Assembly: GCF_016859285.1 (NCBI RefSeq)
Contig: NC_053416.1
Coordinates: forward strand, 6,708,501 to 6,772,500
DNA: 64,000 bases
Origin: Xiphias gladius
Lineage: Eukaryota; Chordata; Actinopteri; Istiophoriformes; Xiphiidae
Reading direction: 5' to 3'
This document shows, one piece after another, positions 12,901-27,900 of the stretch; position 1 is the stretch's first letter, and each line of letters opens with the position of its first letter. A program made the translations under genes and the position numbers. A model generated the notes under the pieces. The model did no database searches. It was given only the letters and a program-made list of their open reading frames with translations, and was not told where the DNA came from.

Positions 12901-15900
12901 GCTGCTAATTCTATTACAAGTCCATTCCAGATTGAATTTAGTCAGGCCTATTAGGTGGCTCGGCAGAAACCGGAGCCCTCATTGAGATGCAGAGGCTGTG
13001 TGGATGATTAAATAGCCAGTGATGTGATGCGGTGGACTTCCTAGTCTGAACCTGAAGTGGACAGCAGAGAGACAGTGATTATTTATCTCTGTTGAACTCA
13101 GATATGCTTCTACATTGATTTAGAAGTCAAACCCCCAAAGGACAGAGGTTATTATCTGGAAATAGAAATGAGAAAATGAGGCAGTGTTGTCTGAATACAA
13201 ATGGTGTTCAAATTATACCCTTTTGTTTTCTTATTTACTGGTGTCGATACTGTTTGTTACAGCTGGAATTATTGTTGTGGATTCAACAGAGCCAAACTCT
13301 TGATAAAGCAGCCTCCCCCTGAAAAAGTAATTGTACTATCAGATTGAGGCTGAGTGACCACATGATTCAATTGGCAGTTCATTATCCCTCTATTCTCCTT
13401 TGTGGTATAAATTACAGTAAAACTGAGATAAGCCGTAATTGAATTTCCCACTCAAAGGGAAATATATATCAAGATATTCATAAGTGCTCAGAAGCTCCAC
13501 TCACCACCACACATGACACATAAGACTAACTGACAGATATTAAAGCATTTAGTTTATCATGAAAAACACAAGTATCATATAACAAAGTGACATGGTATGT
13601 GTGCTTGACTGTTATGTGTGAAATAAAACAAAGAATATTTAATTTGACATCAACAATAGAAACAAAGAAAACTGGCCACTGAGTCAAGCTGTGTTGAAAA
13701 CATTGGAGCAGAAGAACTCTGAATTCCAAGCTTGAAATTCAGGAATTATTGCTAAAAGGGGTTTTCCAAAAGTTCCCGAGACATAATTATCTCCTATGTA
13801 ACATATCCTTTGAAGGCAAAGGAGACATTTTGTTTTATTTTATTAGTACTTGGAGCCAATTTTTAATATCTCATTCAGATAATTTAGTAACTCATTGGGA
13901 TTACTTTGATGAAGTGGCAAGCATCACAGCTGATTGGTGAAGTCAGTGCCAAAGGGCCTAAAGCTACACTTCGTCTAATTTGCAATAAATACCTGCACTT
14001 ATAAACCTGTGATTTTATTGAAACCAATGGAAAAAAATCCATCAATCTTCCAAGTCCGTATGGATTTGAATCTGATTGAACTTTAAATTGTGAAATAGCA
14101 AGGCTCTTGATTTTCCAGCCAGTTTCAGAGAGAGAAGGATTGACTACTTATCCACAAGGGTCACACATGAGGCCCATGCTATTTCCTGTCCTACGTTTTG
14201 AAATAAATAAATTTCATCCTGGACCCCATTTCCCAAAACCTTCTGAGGCCTAAGATAATAGTAAAATCCATCTTATAAACCCTTTGAAGCTTAAGAGTTA
14301 GTCACCAAAAGCATCATAATTTGAGAAATTTAAAGTGCCTCCTACCCACCCGTAGAGGGTTAGGAATGTCTTAAGCTCCGGGGCCTGCAGGACGAACTGC
14401 AAAGCTACATGTTTATTAATTTTTCATTTTGTTGTAACCTAAATCTAGTGAAAAACCCATGTGTTGAATGGTTAAACGTATGAATGTAAAATGGAAGTTG
14501 GACTGCTGCAAATGTCTTATGTTAATTAGCTAAATATAATTGACAGGACATTAGCTGATGCATGGGGAACAGTATTTTATAACATATTTTGCATCTGGCC
14601 ATGTTTCCTCTATGATCTTTTCAAATTAGACCACCACTACAGTGCATGGCCACTATAATCATGATCTGCCACCTGTTCATTCCAAGATCTGACCTTGACT
14701 GGAAGGCGAGATTAATGCTCCTTGTTTTGTTGTCTTGTTGCAGTCATTGTTCCACCTGCCTGTGTTCAGGAGGCTGGTTCTCAACTACCATCTGTCTGAG
14801 CGAGTACTGGAGAAGTGTAAGAGCCATTCAGTGAGTAAATTACTGTCACCAGCACGTACGAGGATTTCTCTGTCATTGCCGTTTCCACCAGAAAAACCCT
14901 TTGTTTGCTTGTTATTCATATAGGTCAATTTTTCTCAAAATGTCTAATTCATACACATAAAGTGTAACCTTCACTGATTACACGCAAGCTGTGGATATTT
15001 TCTGTTAATATAAACATAGCCAGTGTGTGATGGTGCAAAGGGGATGAAGTTTGACTCTGAGTCTGCATGAACAGGACAAGAGGAACATAGCTTTCATGCA
15101 GGAGCTGCGCTGTCTGTTTGCCCTCATGGTGGGCTCCACCCGCAGGTTTGTAGATCCCTCTGCTGCAGTGGAGTTACTGCGAGATGCCTTCAGGACCAGT
15201 GAGGCCCAACAGGTACAACACACAAAAAGTTATTGTCTTTTACCAAAACATCTTAGCTCCACTTATAGGAACCTCCCACTTGCTAAGGCTAGCTTGTTTC
15301 TTCCTCAGAGGCACCAGCCAGAGTGCACATCTGGCAGCACCTTATTATCACCTGTTGGACATTTCAACGGGGTCCCCAATTTCTCTCTTTTGTGCTTTAT
15401 ATCCTTCCCTCAATTTTTTTCCTTCTCTCACCTATTTTCTAACAAGGCAGTGAGGCATTAATTTGTGTTAGGGAGGATAAATGGTTTCTTAACTCCCTTT
15501 TTCGAGCTTCCGCTGCTGTGGCTTGGGGTTTAAGACACTTACATCAAACTGCAAAGTCCCCAGTTTGAGTGTGGCTGGGGACCTTTGTTGCATTTCTCTC
15601 TCTCCCTGTTTTCCCATCATCTCTCTAAGGGTGCTTTATATTAAAGACATAAAACCTCCCAAAAGATTTTATTTATTTATTTCTTGTAACTGCCTCTCCA
15701 GAGTGTGTACTACTGTGGTGAGTAATGTGTAGTGTGAGTTTGCCCTCACTTGCTTTTCACAGAGCTTTAAACCTTATGTCAGTCTCTCTCAGCAAATGGA
15801 GTTTTTCCAGTTGTCAAGGAGACAGCTCAGTTGTCATCATGCGGCCCTAGTGTGGGACTGCGATCATGTGATAACAAGCGGTTGTACACCTGTGCAATCT

Positions 15901-18900
15901 CCATGACAACTGAGCAAACTCCGTCCACCGAGGAAGACCTTGAGATAAGGTCGTAAGCATTGGGAAAATTTACCTTTATTGAAGATTTTTTTTTTCAAGG
16001 AAAAGAGTTAAGTTCCACATCCAGTATTTATCCTAGTATTTATTCCTGTGAGGACCTTCCGGTGACTATATTAATTCCTTGACCTATTCTATCCTTCACT
16101 ACTACAGCTTCCATGCTTATAATTAACTTTGCCCGATTACCTGACCCAGATCCAGTGCATACTGTAGATTAAATTTGTTGATACAGTACATAAAATTGTT
16201 CAAGCGTCCCTGTAGTTCTTACGCTTCCCTTCGTTGGTTCTATAGACATCCATTACAGAGAAGAAAAGGAGCACATCACAGAAAGAAAAAGAAAAGAAGA
16301 ACTAACGTTTGTCTTATGTCCTCATTCCAGGATGTCAGTGAGTTTTCCCACAAACTGCTTGACTGGCTAGAGGACGCATTTCAGCTGGCTGGCAATGGAA
16401 AGTAAGTTATATGTTGATGTCATCCACATACATGGCAAATGACTATTCTTCTTCACTTGATCTCTGTTTGCTAAATTAGATAAACATAAAGGTCATGTTT
16501 TACTTTTAGTAACACAGAGGACAAACAACAAAACCCCATGGTCCAGCTTTTCTATGGTACTTTTGTGACAGAAAGAAGACATGAAGGTAAAGTTTTGTCA
16601 TGGTGTCACAGTCAATGTGAATTCTGTTCTCGCTCACTCACAGTTTATGTGATTCTGTTTAGGTAAGACGTTATGTAACACTGAGCAGTTCGGCCAGTAC
16701 CCTCTTCAAGTCAACGGCTTCAACAACCTGGATGAATGCCTAGAAGGTGCTATGGTTGAGAAGGAGATTGAATCGCTACACTCAGAGCACGGCATTACAT
16801 CTGGCCGTGAGGTGAACGGTTTCATCAACTGACTAACTGTAGAGTTTCTGCCCTACTTTGTATTTTCAGCCAGTGCTTGTGCAATTTGATGTTGTGCTAA
16901 GACACTTTTGTATTTTCTCTTGGTTGCAGAGATGGTTGAAAAAGTTACCACCAGTCTTGACATTTGAACTGTCCAGATTTGAATTCAACACCCAGCTCGG
17001 TCGTCCCGAGAAGATACACAAGAAACTCGAGTTCCCACAAATCATTTATATGGACAGGTGAGCTTTCCACGGTAACACAGTCGTAAAGTGTAAGTTCATT
17101 CAGTTTCAGAAACACGGTAAAAAAAACTACTACAGGAGACAAGAAATCATTTTAAAAGGCCCATAGTCTGCACTAAGTTTCACCAAGATTGTCTTGCAAA
17201 TTTATGCCATTAGAATGCTCAGTGTACTATTTATGTAGAAGTGACGAAAAAACAAGGTTGTCACGAGTATTTAAATGTTCCAACAAATCTTAAAAACACA
17301 TGCTGATCATTTATGGGAATTGCCTGACTTCTATGTTTACAGATATCTTCACAAAAACATAGAACAGACCCATGAGAGGAGAGGAGAAGTGAAAAAACTC
17401 AAGGAGCAACTTGCAGTCCTTCAACAGAAATTTGAGTGGTAGGTTACCTGTTAAAGCTGAGATATGACTTTAAAATTTAATGGGGACAAATCTTTGACTA
17501 ATTGTCTAATGCCTTTATTCACAGCTACAAAAACTATGGCTCAGGACCTACCAAGTATCCTCTGGCAGACATGCTGCAGTTTGTGTTGGAGTTTGCTACC
17601 ACCAAGCCTACAAGTGTTTCCCCAGCTGAAGACCTGAGACTCGCTGCATCTTCGCCGACTCCCGCAAGCCACCCCTTCAGTGAACCCATCTCCACAGACA
17701 ACAGGTGGGGTATACAGAGGACCGGAAAACTGTACAAGGCACCGGCCCCCGATCAAAACCAAAAACAGAATAATACACTGTCCACAGACTTTTAGTAGAA
17801 CAGCATAAATAGCCAACAACAGTGTATATGCCCTGCTATACATAAACATAACGTCCCTTTCCGTTGCTGTGCTGATGATACTCAGCTGCACATAACATAT
17901 AAACCTTCATTGTATTTTGTTTCTCTGATGTTAAATCCTGGATCCTAAATTCCATCTATTCTCCAGTTCTCATGAATTATAAATAAGCAGCTTACCCGCT
18001 GATATACAATATGCCATGCACAATTTGGGTGTGATTTTTGTGCCCATCAAAGGATCATTTTGCTTTTTCTTCACAACTTCAGCCTTATTTTCATAATTTG
18101 GGCCATCTTTCTGTTAGTGATAATAGCAGTATACTCACCGAGTTAATTACTTCAGTCTAGAGACCAAAACTGTCCTTTAGCAGGTGTGTAAACAGTCATT
18201 CTTTATGGTTGAAGAGTGTAGCATTTATTTAATGAAAATAGAGCTGAAAAAGAATACTCTCTTATTTAAGACATATGTTGCTTCTACATTATACTCACAG
18301 CCTTCTTGCTTAACTAAACACAATGGACAGACTTCCAACCTGTCTCTGATGATTTTTTTTTTGCCGCCCTCAGTGAACCTGGAGACACAGATTCATCTGA
18401 GGGCCTGGTTTCCAGTGTTTCAAGTTGCCAGCGGACCCCGATTTACAAGCCCTTCACCCAGTGCAGACACCCTATCGACTGTCCACCACACCCAGCCCCA
18501 CACAGCATCACTGAAGAAGAGCTTCACTTTGTTAAGACCTGCCTACAGCGCTGGAGGACCGAAGTAGAGAATGATATAAATGGTATGCTAATGCATATAC
18601 TCATAATGCACACACTAACTTTTTTATATACAGTCATATTAACTAAGGTTGCCTTGTAAGAGCAGTTTTCCTTTCTTTTTTCACAGTTCGTATTCACTAA
18701 GACTATACAAGTCTTGATGGGCTTTAGCTGGCTTAGAATCAATTTTCAGCTACGAAATTCTCCACTGTGTTCATTAGATAGATTGTATATCTGTTGTATG
18801 GTGTTGAAAAGGTAGTTTGCAGTGACGTTTCCGGATTTTTTTACTGACCGAAACGGGGTTGATGAGAGCCGTGAGAGTGAACCAGAGCAGTGAAGCTGCA

Positions 18901-21900
18901 GGCCATAAAACCAAAACAATGAGCTGAAAGAAGCTTAAATGCTACATCGAGCTGAGGGTGACTGCGAAGTTGGGTGATTATTAGCTGTGTGGTTTGTCAC
19001 TACAAATTACACATTTCACATTGCGCATAGTCATTTGATCAATTGCTAATTAAAAAAAAAAAGATAAAATATGGCTGTGTTTACATGTAACTGAAACTCC
19101 TTACAAACTAGTAATGGGAGATGCTGCAGAATGTGGTCAGTATTGACAATGAAATTGCAGTGTGATCAAGACAAATTTGTTACTGCACTTCTTCTCCCAC
19201 TTTGTTCCACCAAAATACCTGGTATAAAAATACCTGGTATATAAATATAAATAGCTGGTGCAGGAAAGAATCTCTATTGCACCCTAGGAAAAAGCCACTA
19301 CACTGGCGTGCTGCTGCGCACCGGCACTAAAATAGAGCTCAATGTCGCTATGTCTCTCAGCTGACTGTGACTCGTGCCCATTCCAGACCATAGATAACAA
19401 TAAATGTGATTTGTTTTTGTTTGGTATGTGTGTGTGTGTGTGTCAGAGCTAAAGGCCAGCATTGACAGGCTCACTCAGACGCTTGAGGGCATGTACTCAG
19501 ACAACAGTCTCTGCCAGGTAAGAGTTACTTAATTCACTCTGACAAACAGCAATTCAATCACATACTTTACATGTACAGCTGTAGAAAGTGAGTTGAGATT
19601 AGATGAAACTATTGTAATGAAAACAGGGCTACAGAGTACAAATAAGAACAGATCATATGAATGATACACTGCAGTGAAGTCTAGCGCTGCACAGTCAGCC
19701 CTCAATATTTGGACATTGGATCGCAAAATTGTAGGCTTCATCGGGCAGTGAGTGGTCTCTGCCACTCTGTTATTTAGGTACCCTACAGACTCCATGCGGT
19801 GCTCGTCCATGAAGGCCAGGCATCGGCGGGTCATTACTGGGCGTACATCTACGACCACGCCAAGAAGCGCTGGATGAAGTACAATGATATCAGCATCACC
19901 GAATCATCATGGGAGGAGCTGGAGCGAGACTCATTCGGGGGCATGACCAACGCCAGTGCCTACTGCCTGATGTACATTGATGACAGGCTACCCCACCTTA
20001 TTACAGGTACATCGAAATATTTATTTCAATTACCAATGATGTGATACACCAAAGAGGAATAGAATATATATAATATATGCATGTGACGTACAAAGACAAC
20101 TGGAAGGTCCTTGTTTTTTAAATAAAATTATGTATTATTGCTATTGCTAACACATGCAGATACACATCTGCATAGATTTCTACATGTTTTGATACATTCA
20201 CTCTAATGTTCTTTGGCTACGTGTGCACTCTGTATGCACGGCGGAAAGCATTAATAAATAGTTCCTTTTTGCAAGCAAAAAATGGGATTAAGGGCTAGAA
20301 AATAGGTCTTATATCCATTGATCAGGCTAGTTCAGAGTAGCTCAATGAAAGCAGATTTTTATAAAAAAAAAAGGGTAAAACAATGTGTAATAATGCAAAT
20401 ACTTCATACAAGTTCTAGAAATTCCAATCTAGATAAATAAAAAAGTTTTTCTTTTAATGTAGCGTGCTCTGACTCAACAGCGGTGGCTGTTCTTTATAAG
20501 AATAGCAAAAACACAGTCCTCCTCTGTATTAAGTATGAAGTAAATATTATGTACTGTGGCATATATTGGAAATAGCAGTTTGTATAATAAATGTTATTTA
20601 CAGTTAATTAATCCTGCTATCATTTCTAAAACACTGTTAATGGCCAATATGTACACACAAGGTTAGTAAGTGGGGTTTTTTTGGGTTTTTTTTTTTTATT
20701 CAAGTCTATTAAAAAACACTTCCACACATCTACCCAGAAGACACAGATGATGAGACAGGTCAGGTGCTGCATGGCATGGACTCCCTGCCACCCATCCTCA
20801 GGCGCTACGTCCATGAAGATAACCGCTGGTTCCAGCAGGAGCTCAGTGAATGGGAGGAGCAGTTCTGCCAGACGGCAGCCCCACAGGGTGAGGCCACAGC
20901 TTCAACAGAGCCCCCGAATCCCGGTCCAGACAATGTGCAGCAAACACCTGTCGAGCCAGCACCCCAGTCAGGACCGTCCACTGAAGAGCTGGACCAGGGA
21001 GCTGTTTCAGAGCCACAACCAGATCCAGAGGCAGAGAAGGATCCGGAGCCCGATCCCAGAGAGAAGCCTGAAGGTCTGTAGTGGTGACTAGAGGAAAGGG
21101 AATGAGGAGTGTTTTTTATAAGCCTTAACAACCCATTGTGTGTTATTTTCAGATAATGCATGATCATCATTAAAATACTTTGTATGGGCATAAAAGTTTA
21201 AACTAATGCCTCCACATTTTAAGCCAAAAGCCTGGGTTTTTTTCCAAAACTTTCTCTGTTTGTCTCTTTTTTTTACCTCAGAAGAATCCGAGTTAACGCC
21301 TTCACCACCACAGAGCCCTTGCTGCCAGCCAGATGACAGCAGCATATCAGCAGTAACCGACGCCCTGGGCCCAAGCCAGGGCTCCACTTCAGCTGAGAAG
21401 GAGCTGCAGAGTCAGGTGGGCAAGTCCGTGACACCCCGCCCTTTCGTCCCCCTCTGTTGAATATGGGTCAGAAATTCTAGGCCACAAAAATAAAGTGTGT
21501 ACATCTGGGTGAAGTATCCCATTTCACCACTTAGCATAGTGATGAAAATCTGGGCTTAATGTCAGGCCAGGTGTAGGGCAATGTACAGATAAAGTGAAGG
21601 TCAGGAGTACTTACCGCCATCAACTGATTTGTTTGTTCATCAGTAGTTTGTTCAGAGACATATGAAATAATTTTTATAACTTCATAATTTTAAGTTTTTG
21701 TCGTGGTCAGAATATTACAAACTTCGGTGCAGTCTAATACAACGACACCACAAAATACGGCCTGATAAATGACCATGGAATTGAATCAGCCTCTCGGACA
21801 CAATGTCAGCAAAAGTGATTATAAGCGTCATGAATGTAAGATTTATTGTAGGCTGTTCCTTTAGATGGCATTAGATAAACTGGTAATTTAGTTAAGGTAA

Positions 21901-24900
21901 TAACCACTGCATTACCACTTACGTCCTGCCGACGTATCGAGAGCTCTCTTGACACACTCGTTTGTCACGTGTAAGGGAATATTCTTCCCTAAGTGTATTT
22001 CAAACTGTACAGAGCCGCAGGCTTTCCAATCACCCACCTGACTACATATAATAAGACCAGCCTTTAACTGGATACTAGTAGCCAGAGAGAGAGAGTTAAA
22101 ATAGAAAGACATGCTGTGTACTGTATTTGATTTGATAATATCCAGATAAATTAATGTCACTCCACAGGTGTTGATAATGCATTCAGATGTGTAGATTAGG
22201 GTAGGCACATTGTTACATGGAGACGCACTATGCAAGTCCTATAATAGATGTCCAAAGTGTGCTAGGATGGGTACAAGGCCCTTTAAACGCTGAAAAGGAT
22301 GACCTGATATAGATAATGGAGAGATCGAAGGCATAGTAATGTGTATCTTTAAATCTTTCTCCGTCAGTCTCCTGACTCTGAAGCAGAGCTTAGTAACCAG
22401 GCACCATCCGACCTCCATGTGGATAAGGACGACACAGAGGTGGCGGGCCTCAGCCCTGAAACTGAAGGCGATCCGGAGGCCTCCAGAGAAGCTCCTGAAC
22501 ATGAGGCAGAGCGGGAAGACGAGGAGCAGCAGCAGGAGGCCCCGGCTAGACAGCGACAGGCTGAGAACGAGGTCTCAGAAGTGGAGATCCCGAACGTGGG
22601 CAGGATCATGGTGAGGGCCGATGCAGATGGATACAATGAAGAGGTAAGCACATTTCATGATGGGATAGAAAATAAGTAACAATATGTCACAGCTGCACTT
22701 GTAAACTTTTCAAGTTAGCGGCCCAGAGTATAAACTGAAGTGAAAGAATTTGTGGAAACTTTTCTTTATCACCTATCATTAAATTTATGACACCAAATAA
22801 CTGCGTGATGAATAGTTCCACATAAATTTGATATTCAGCGTCACCACTGAAACACAACAACTGGTGTATTAATGAATAGCGTAAGCCTGTAAGAGTGTGT
22901 TTTTTTGTTCCACCTGCTGCTTATTCACAGCTTTTGGAACACATTTGAATTTTGTTCTTTTGCATTTTAAATTTAAGCAAAAAAAATTAAGCATTTGCAG
23001 CATCTCAGTACATGGAGATGGGTTGCAGCTGTTCAGGATCTTAACACAGACATCATTAGTGTCTTGTTTCTCTTCTTCGCTGCTCTGTCATTTCCCAGAT
23101 GATGCTGACTCCAGCTATGCAGGGCGTCATTCTAGCCATAGCCAAGGCCCGACAAACTTTTGACAAGGAAGGCCCTGAGGCTGGCCTCATCAAGGTATGG
23201 TCTGTGAGGGTCCTCACATCTCACGTCAGCCCTACATTTCCCAAAATCAATGCATGGTTGAACTCATTACTTTGAATGTGGGTGTGTTTGGAGTAACCCT
23301 TTCTCTATCTGCAACAGTTATGCCTTTCTGATGCACTTGGCTACAGTTTAATCCCTGAGGGCATTCCTTCTTTTTCAGCTGCGAATTTTGTTGCAATATT
23401 CATCAGCATGTAATATACATATACTGTTGTAACAATTATTAGTTTTATTCATTAGTGGATAAGGAGCTTCTGAAATATTTCTTTCTATAAATGATAAAGA
23501 CAAGATTTTTTAGAAACCTCAGCGTTCCAAAGGTAAGAGGGTCAAAGTCCATAACAAGCAGAACATTTCTGCCTTTCCTCTTGACTCATAGAACTGGGTT
23601 ATCCCCACATTTTAATGACAAAACAGAATGTATTGTCCACCAGTGTCTTAGTTAAAAAATCCATTTGGGCTTCAAGCATCAACACAAGTATCTGCTCATG
23701 TGTGGAGAGCAAAGGCACAATTTACCTGTCTATGTGAATTTTTGATGATATTTTCAGCTCTCGTAATCCATTATGAATGTATAATGTTAAACATATGCAT
23801 TAACTCTGTTAGCAAGCATCACCGCATTGACAAAACTTGCATTAAGTTAACTTGTAACATGCTAAGTCCCTGTATGAGTCATTCTGAGGTCTATTGGTCA
23901 CTGTGAGGTTGAATCAAAAAAAATTTCTCTTCTTGCTGTTACATTTTTGCTAACCATGAGCATTTTGGGAAACTGAAATATTAAAATTCCCAACGGTTCC
24001 TTCAGGCCTTCCATGAGGAATATTCCCGCTTGTTTGAGCTCTCCCAGGAGGAGGCTACACCCCAAGAGGATGCTCGTCTGCAGCACGCTCTGGTGTACTT
24101 CTTCCAGAACAAGGCACCCAAACGTGTTATTGAGAGGACACTGCTGGAGCAGTTTACGGACCGGAACCTGAGCTTCGATGAGAGGTACACACAGATAACA
24201 AACAGCCCCGCGACGAGTCTCAGACATTAGCACATTACGTTGGATCAAGTTTTCAAAAGTAATAAAAATGAGAAAACAGATGTTATATTGTAAAAATCTA
24301 GGATGAAACTGATGCTATAGAGAAAATGTATCACAAGATTTAAGATATTAGGGGACAAAATGAAATGATTTGTCAGAAAACAAACAATGTTCCAGAGGTT
24401 TTTGTCTGGTGGGCTGTTTATGTACAATGTGTACACATAGCAGAAGTAAGTGAGTATCTAATTAAAACGTGGCTGGAAAGAGGATTTTACCCATAGCAGC
24501 AGCACGTCATAGACTAAACAGAAATACAGAAGACCTTACAGCATGCGTATCATGCCATCTAGTGTCCAGAGCAGAGATCTGCAGCGTGATGCGGATGTTC
24601 CTGTATCAGCTCAGTTGTTGTTTTAAAGCATCTAGTCTCTTCATATGTCATTTATGTACATGCAGGGCCATCAGTATCATGAGGGAAGCCCGAGCCAAGC
24701 TGCGCCTCATCAAGCCAGAAGACATGGACATGCAAGAATACATGGTACAAGCTATAGCCCTAAAGAATCAAGTGTTAAACGCTCCCACTTCGCCCTTGGC
24801 TTATTTTAAAGGATACGTGCCTAATGTTTATGAGGTTTTTGCATTAATCCAACTGAAAATTAACCTTTCCCTGCTGTCTGCTTTGATTGCTTTAAGGTCA

Positions 24901-27900
24901 AGAACAGCAAACCAATCATCAATGTGTAGATATAGAAATTAATGTAATTTTCGGAAAGATATTTTTTAAAAGTGATGTCACATCCAATGCGTTGTATGGC
25001 AATGAACTGAAACAGCCGAGACACACACCAGAAACAAAAAAGGGCGGGCATCTGTTGAGTAGCTCGCTTAATAAAAACAAACCTATAGGGACAAAGGTTT
25101 TTCCTTCTGGACAGCATCAGTGGAGACTTTTGTAACTGATCTGTGGCCCAGCTACGAGCTGAAATGTTATCTCATTCTGGCCAAAATTTCTAGCAACAGT
25201 GTGGTTAAGCCCTGTGTGGTAACAAACCCACATTGTTACATGGTTGTCTCTCCTTTATGAAAGAGGCCCTAATCTGACAAGTGTATTTTGGTCTGCGTGG
25301 TCTGAATTCCTGCAGGGAGCGTGTAAACCCAATGACATTTGATCACATTGGAATGAGAACTATGTATTTATACTCCAGCTTGACAGACAGTTGGAAAGAT
25401 GGGGAAACATTTTTTCCCGAGACAAACAGGAATTTTAAACTGTTAATTATAACAAGAACATGGTATGAACTTGTCCTTAATAAAACAATAAGTCTGGTGA
25501 TATTCTATATTTTTCTTATTGTAAATCGGTCTCATGAAAATTGACCGTTGACCTCCATCGTTGCCCAGAACCAATTAAAACACATCAGTGAGCCACGCTG
25601 TTGCACTGGGTGACATGTTGGTTTTGAGTCGATCCCACATACACCATCCAGCAGCTGGAAAATAGTCCCCAACAAATGTGTTGGTAAAATTTGTTAAAAA
25701 ATTAGAGCTAATGCGTTTGAGTTGCCACAGTCAGGATGAGGGAGTCTTGATAGTATTGACAGACGAACCAAGACGTTGTTGGTTTTGGTCTTTTCAAGGG
25801 ATTTGTCGACAATAAGAAAAATATCACAAGAAGAAGAGGAAAAGTATCACAAGCCTTATCCTATAAGAGAGGAGTAAAATGTCTTTAATCTAAAGAAAAA
25901 CTAGGCCTGTTCTCTATTACAAATAAAAGCCTGTACTCAGTTACTGTCAAGTGGCACAAACAAAAGAAAACAGCACGAAGCGCAAATAAAGTGATCGTTG
26001 TTCTTTTTTGCTCTCTCGCAGCAGTGGCATGATGACTACAGGCTGTTCAGGACAGTGTTTGTCTACCTGCTGTCTGGTCTGGAGCACTACCAACATGGAA
26101 AGTAGGTGTCAAGTATTTCATCAACTGCACTATCGCACTACCTGGCCATCATGTGTCAGACCGCTTCTGCAGATCAGTATCAACCTACTTGTTTGTGTTC
26201 ATCCACGTGTGGCACCAAAACTCTCACACACCACCGCTCTGCCTGAAACTTTACCGCTGACTCTTCAGAAGGTGAAAGTTAGAATATTCAGTCAGCGTAT
26301 ACAATAGAGAGATAAAGACACAATCATTTAAAAGTTAGCTTATAAAGAACCGAATATAACTAATAATGTTCTTACACCATACCTTGGAATGACAAGAACA
26401 AAGACGTAGGGAAATTAATTTCTAAGGTTAATAAAGTTCAGCTGGGCAAATAAAAGTTGTTTTTAAAAAAAGCATTATCTACTAACATTGTTCTGTAAAA
26501 AAGATTTGCAGCTGTAACAATTTGTGAAAAAAAACAACTGTACTGTAAGTACAATTTTAAATAATTTTTAATATGTTTTATGACTGAATATCAACATATT
26601 TGCACATATTTTTAATGATGTGTGAATACCATGCTGACTGAATTTGGTGAAACTTAAAAACATCTGTGTTCTGGTTTTTAAAAATCACTTTTAAATTGGT
26701 TTACATATTTAAAAAAATGAGTATGTCTTTATTGACCAAAAGTGGGACTGATTTTTTTCTTGTTTTAAAGAACGACATTGTCACCGTTGCCTTGTGTGTG
26801 TGTGTGCCGCAGGATGCGGGAGGCACTGAACTACCTGGCTCACGCGTACGAGACCAACGCCACCCTGCTGAGGAATGGCGAGAAACGTGGCGTGGACAAG
26901 TCTCTTATTGCAGTCTACAGGAGGAAATGCCTCACTGTGAGTAAGACAGCTCTTCCAGTCAGTGTGGACCTACAGTACATTATGTTCATCAGAATCATAG
27001 CAGTCATGCTCTGAGATCAGTCCATCTGGCATTTCATGACATCTGGCCATTAGCTGCTGAAATATATTTCCCTGGACCAAAATGTTGAACAGATGGACTG
27101 ACTTACCCACAGTGCCATATTTAGCTTCTGTCACTAGCAGGGCAAATGTTTTAATAAGTAGCACTTGGCTTAGTGTCCCACTACAGTCATTATCACATAT
27201 AAATACAGTTAGAAAGCATTAGGACAGTAGTTGATTTTTTTGTTGTATTGTCTTTGTACTTCAGTATGTTGGATTTGAAGCGATGACTATTAAGCTGAGG
27301 CTCTAAGTGACCTTGAAGCTCTGAAGCAGCAGTTGAAAAAAACAATTAAGTTTCATTTTGTAGCTTCTCAGGGGGTTTTGATCAGATTAGTTGAGCCACG
27401 GGTATTAAGCTGACCGGGTCCATAAGGTGTTCAGGGGGAAAAAAGATTTTTTAAAAGCTCAGATGCTGGTAAAAAAAAAAAAAAAGGTGGCTTCTAATTC
27501 AGTTTCTATTTAAGTTTCTGCATCACACTTGTGTAAGTTGTATATTGCAGCATGAATGGCTTCCAAACTAACTGTGATTTCCCCAGTTTGCACTGTGCTG
27601 ATAAAAATATAAAACACAAGATAGAAAATGCAGAAGAAACTTCATGACAGTAACCAACTTGTCAATCCTCCTCCTCCTGCCAACATCCACCGCGCAGGCG
27701 TTGAATGAAAGCGCGTCGCGGCTGTTTTGCAGCGGTGAGGAGAGCAAGGTGGTGGAGGGCTTGGCCATCATGGACGAGGCCGTAATCCCCTGCCTGCACC
27801 TGATGAGCCGGGACTCGGCTTTATCCCAGGAAGACCGGGATGCCATGGAGAGCATCCGCAGCCACTGGTGCTGCTGCCTGGGCCAGGACATGGATGGTAC

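Noticed and set aside
20805-21191. Ser/Gly-rich open frame antisense to usp28 exon 17
   Set aside because: It is the complement of the Pro/Glu-rich coding exon, with no splice or start support of its own.
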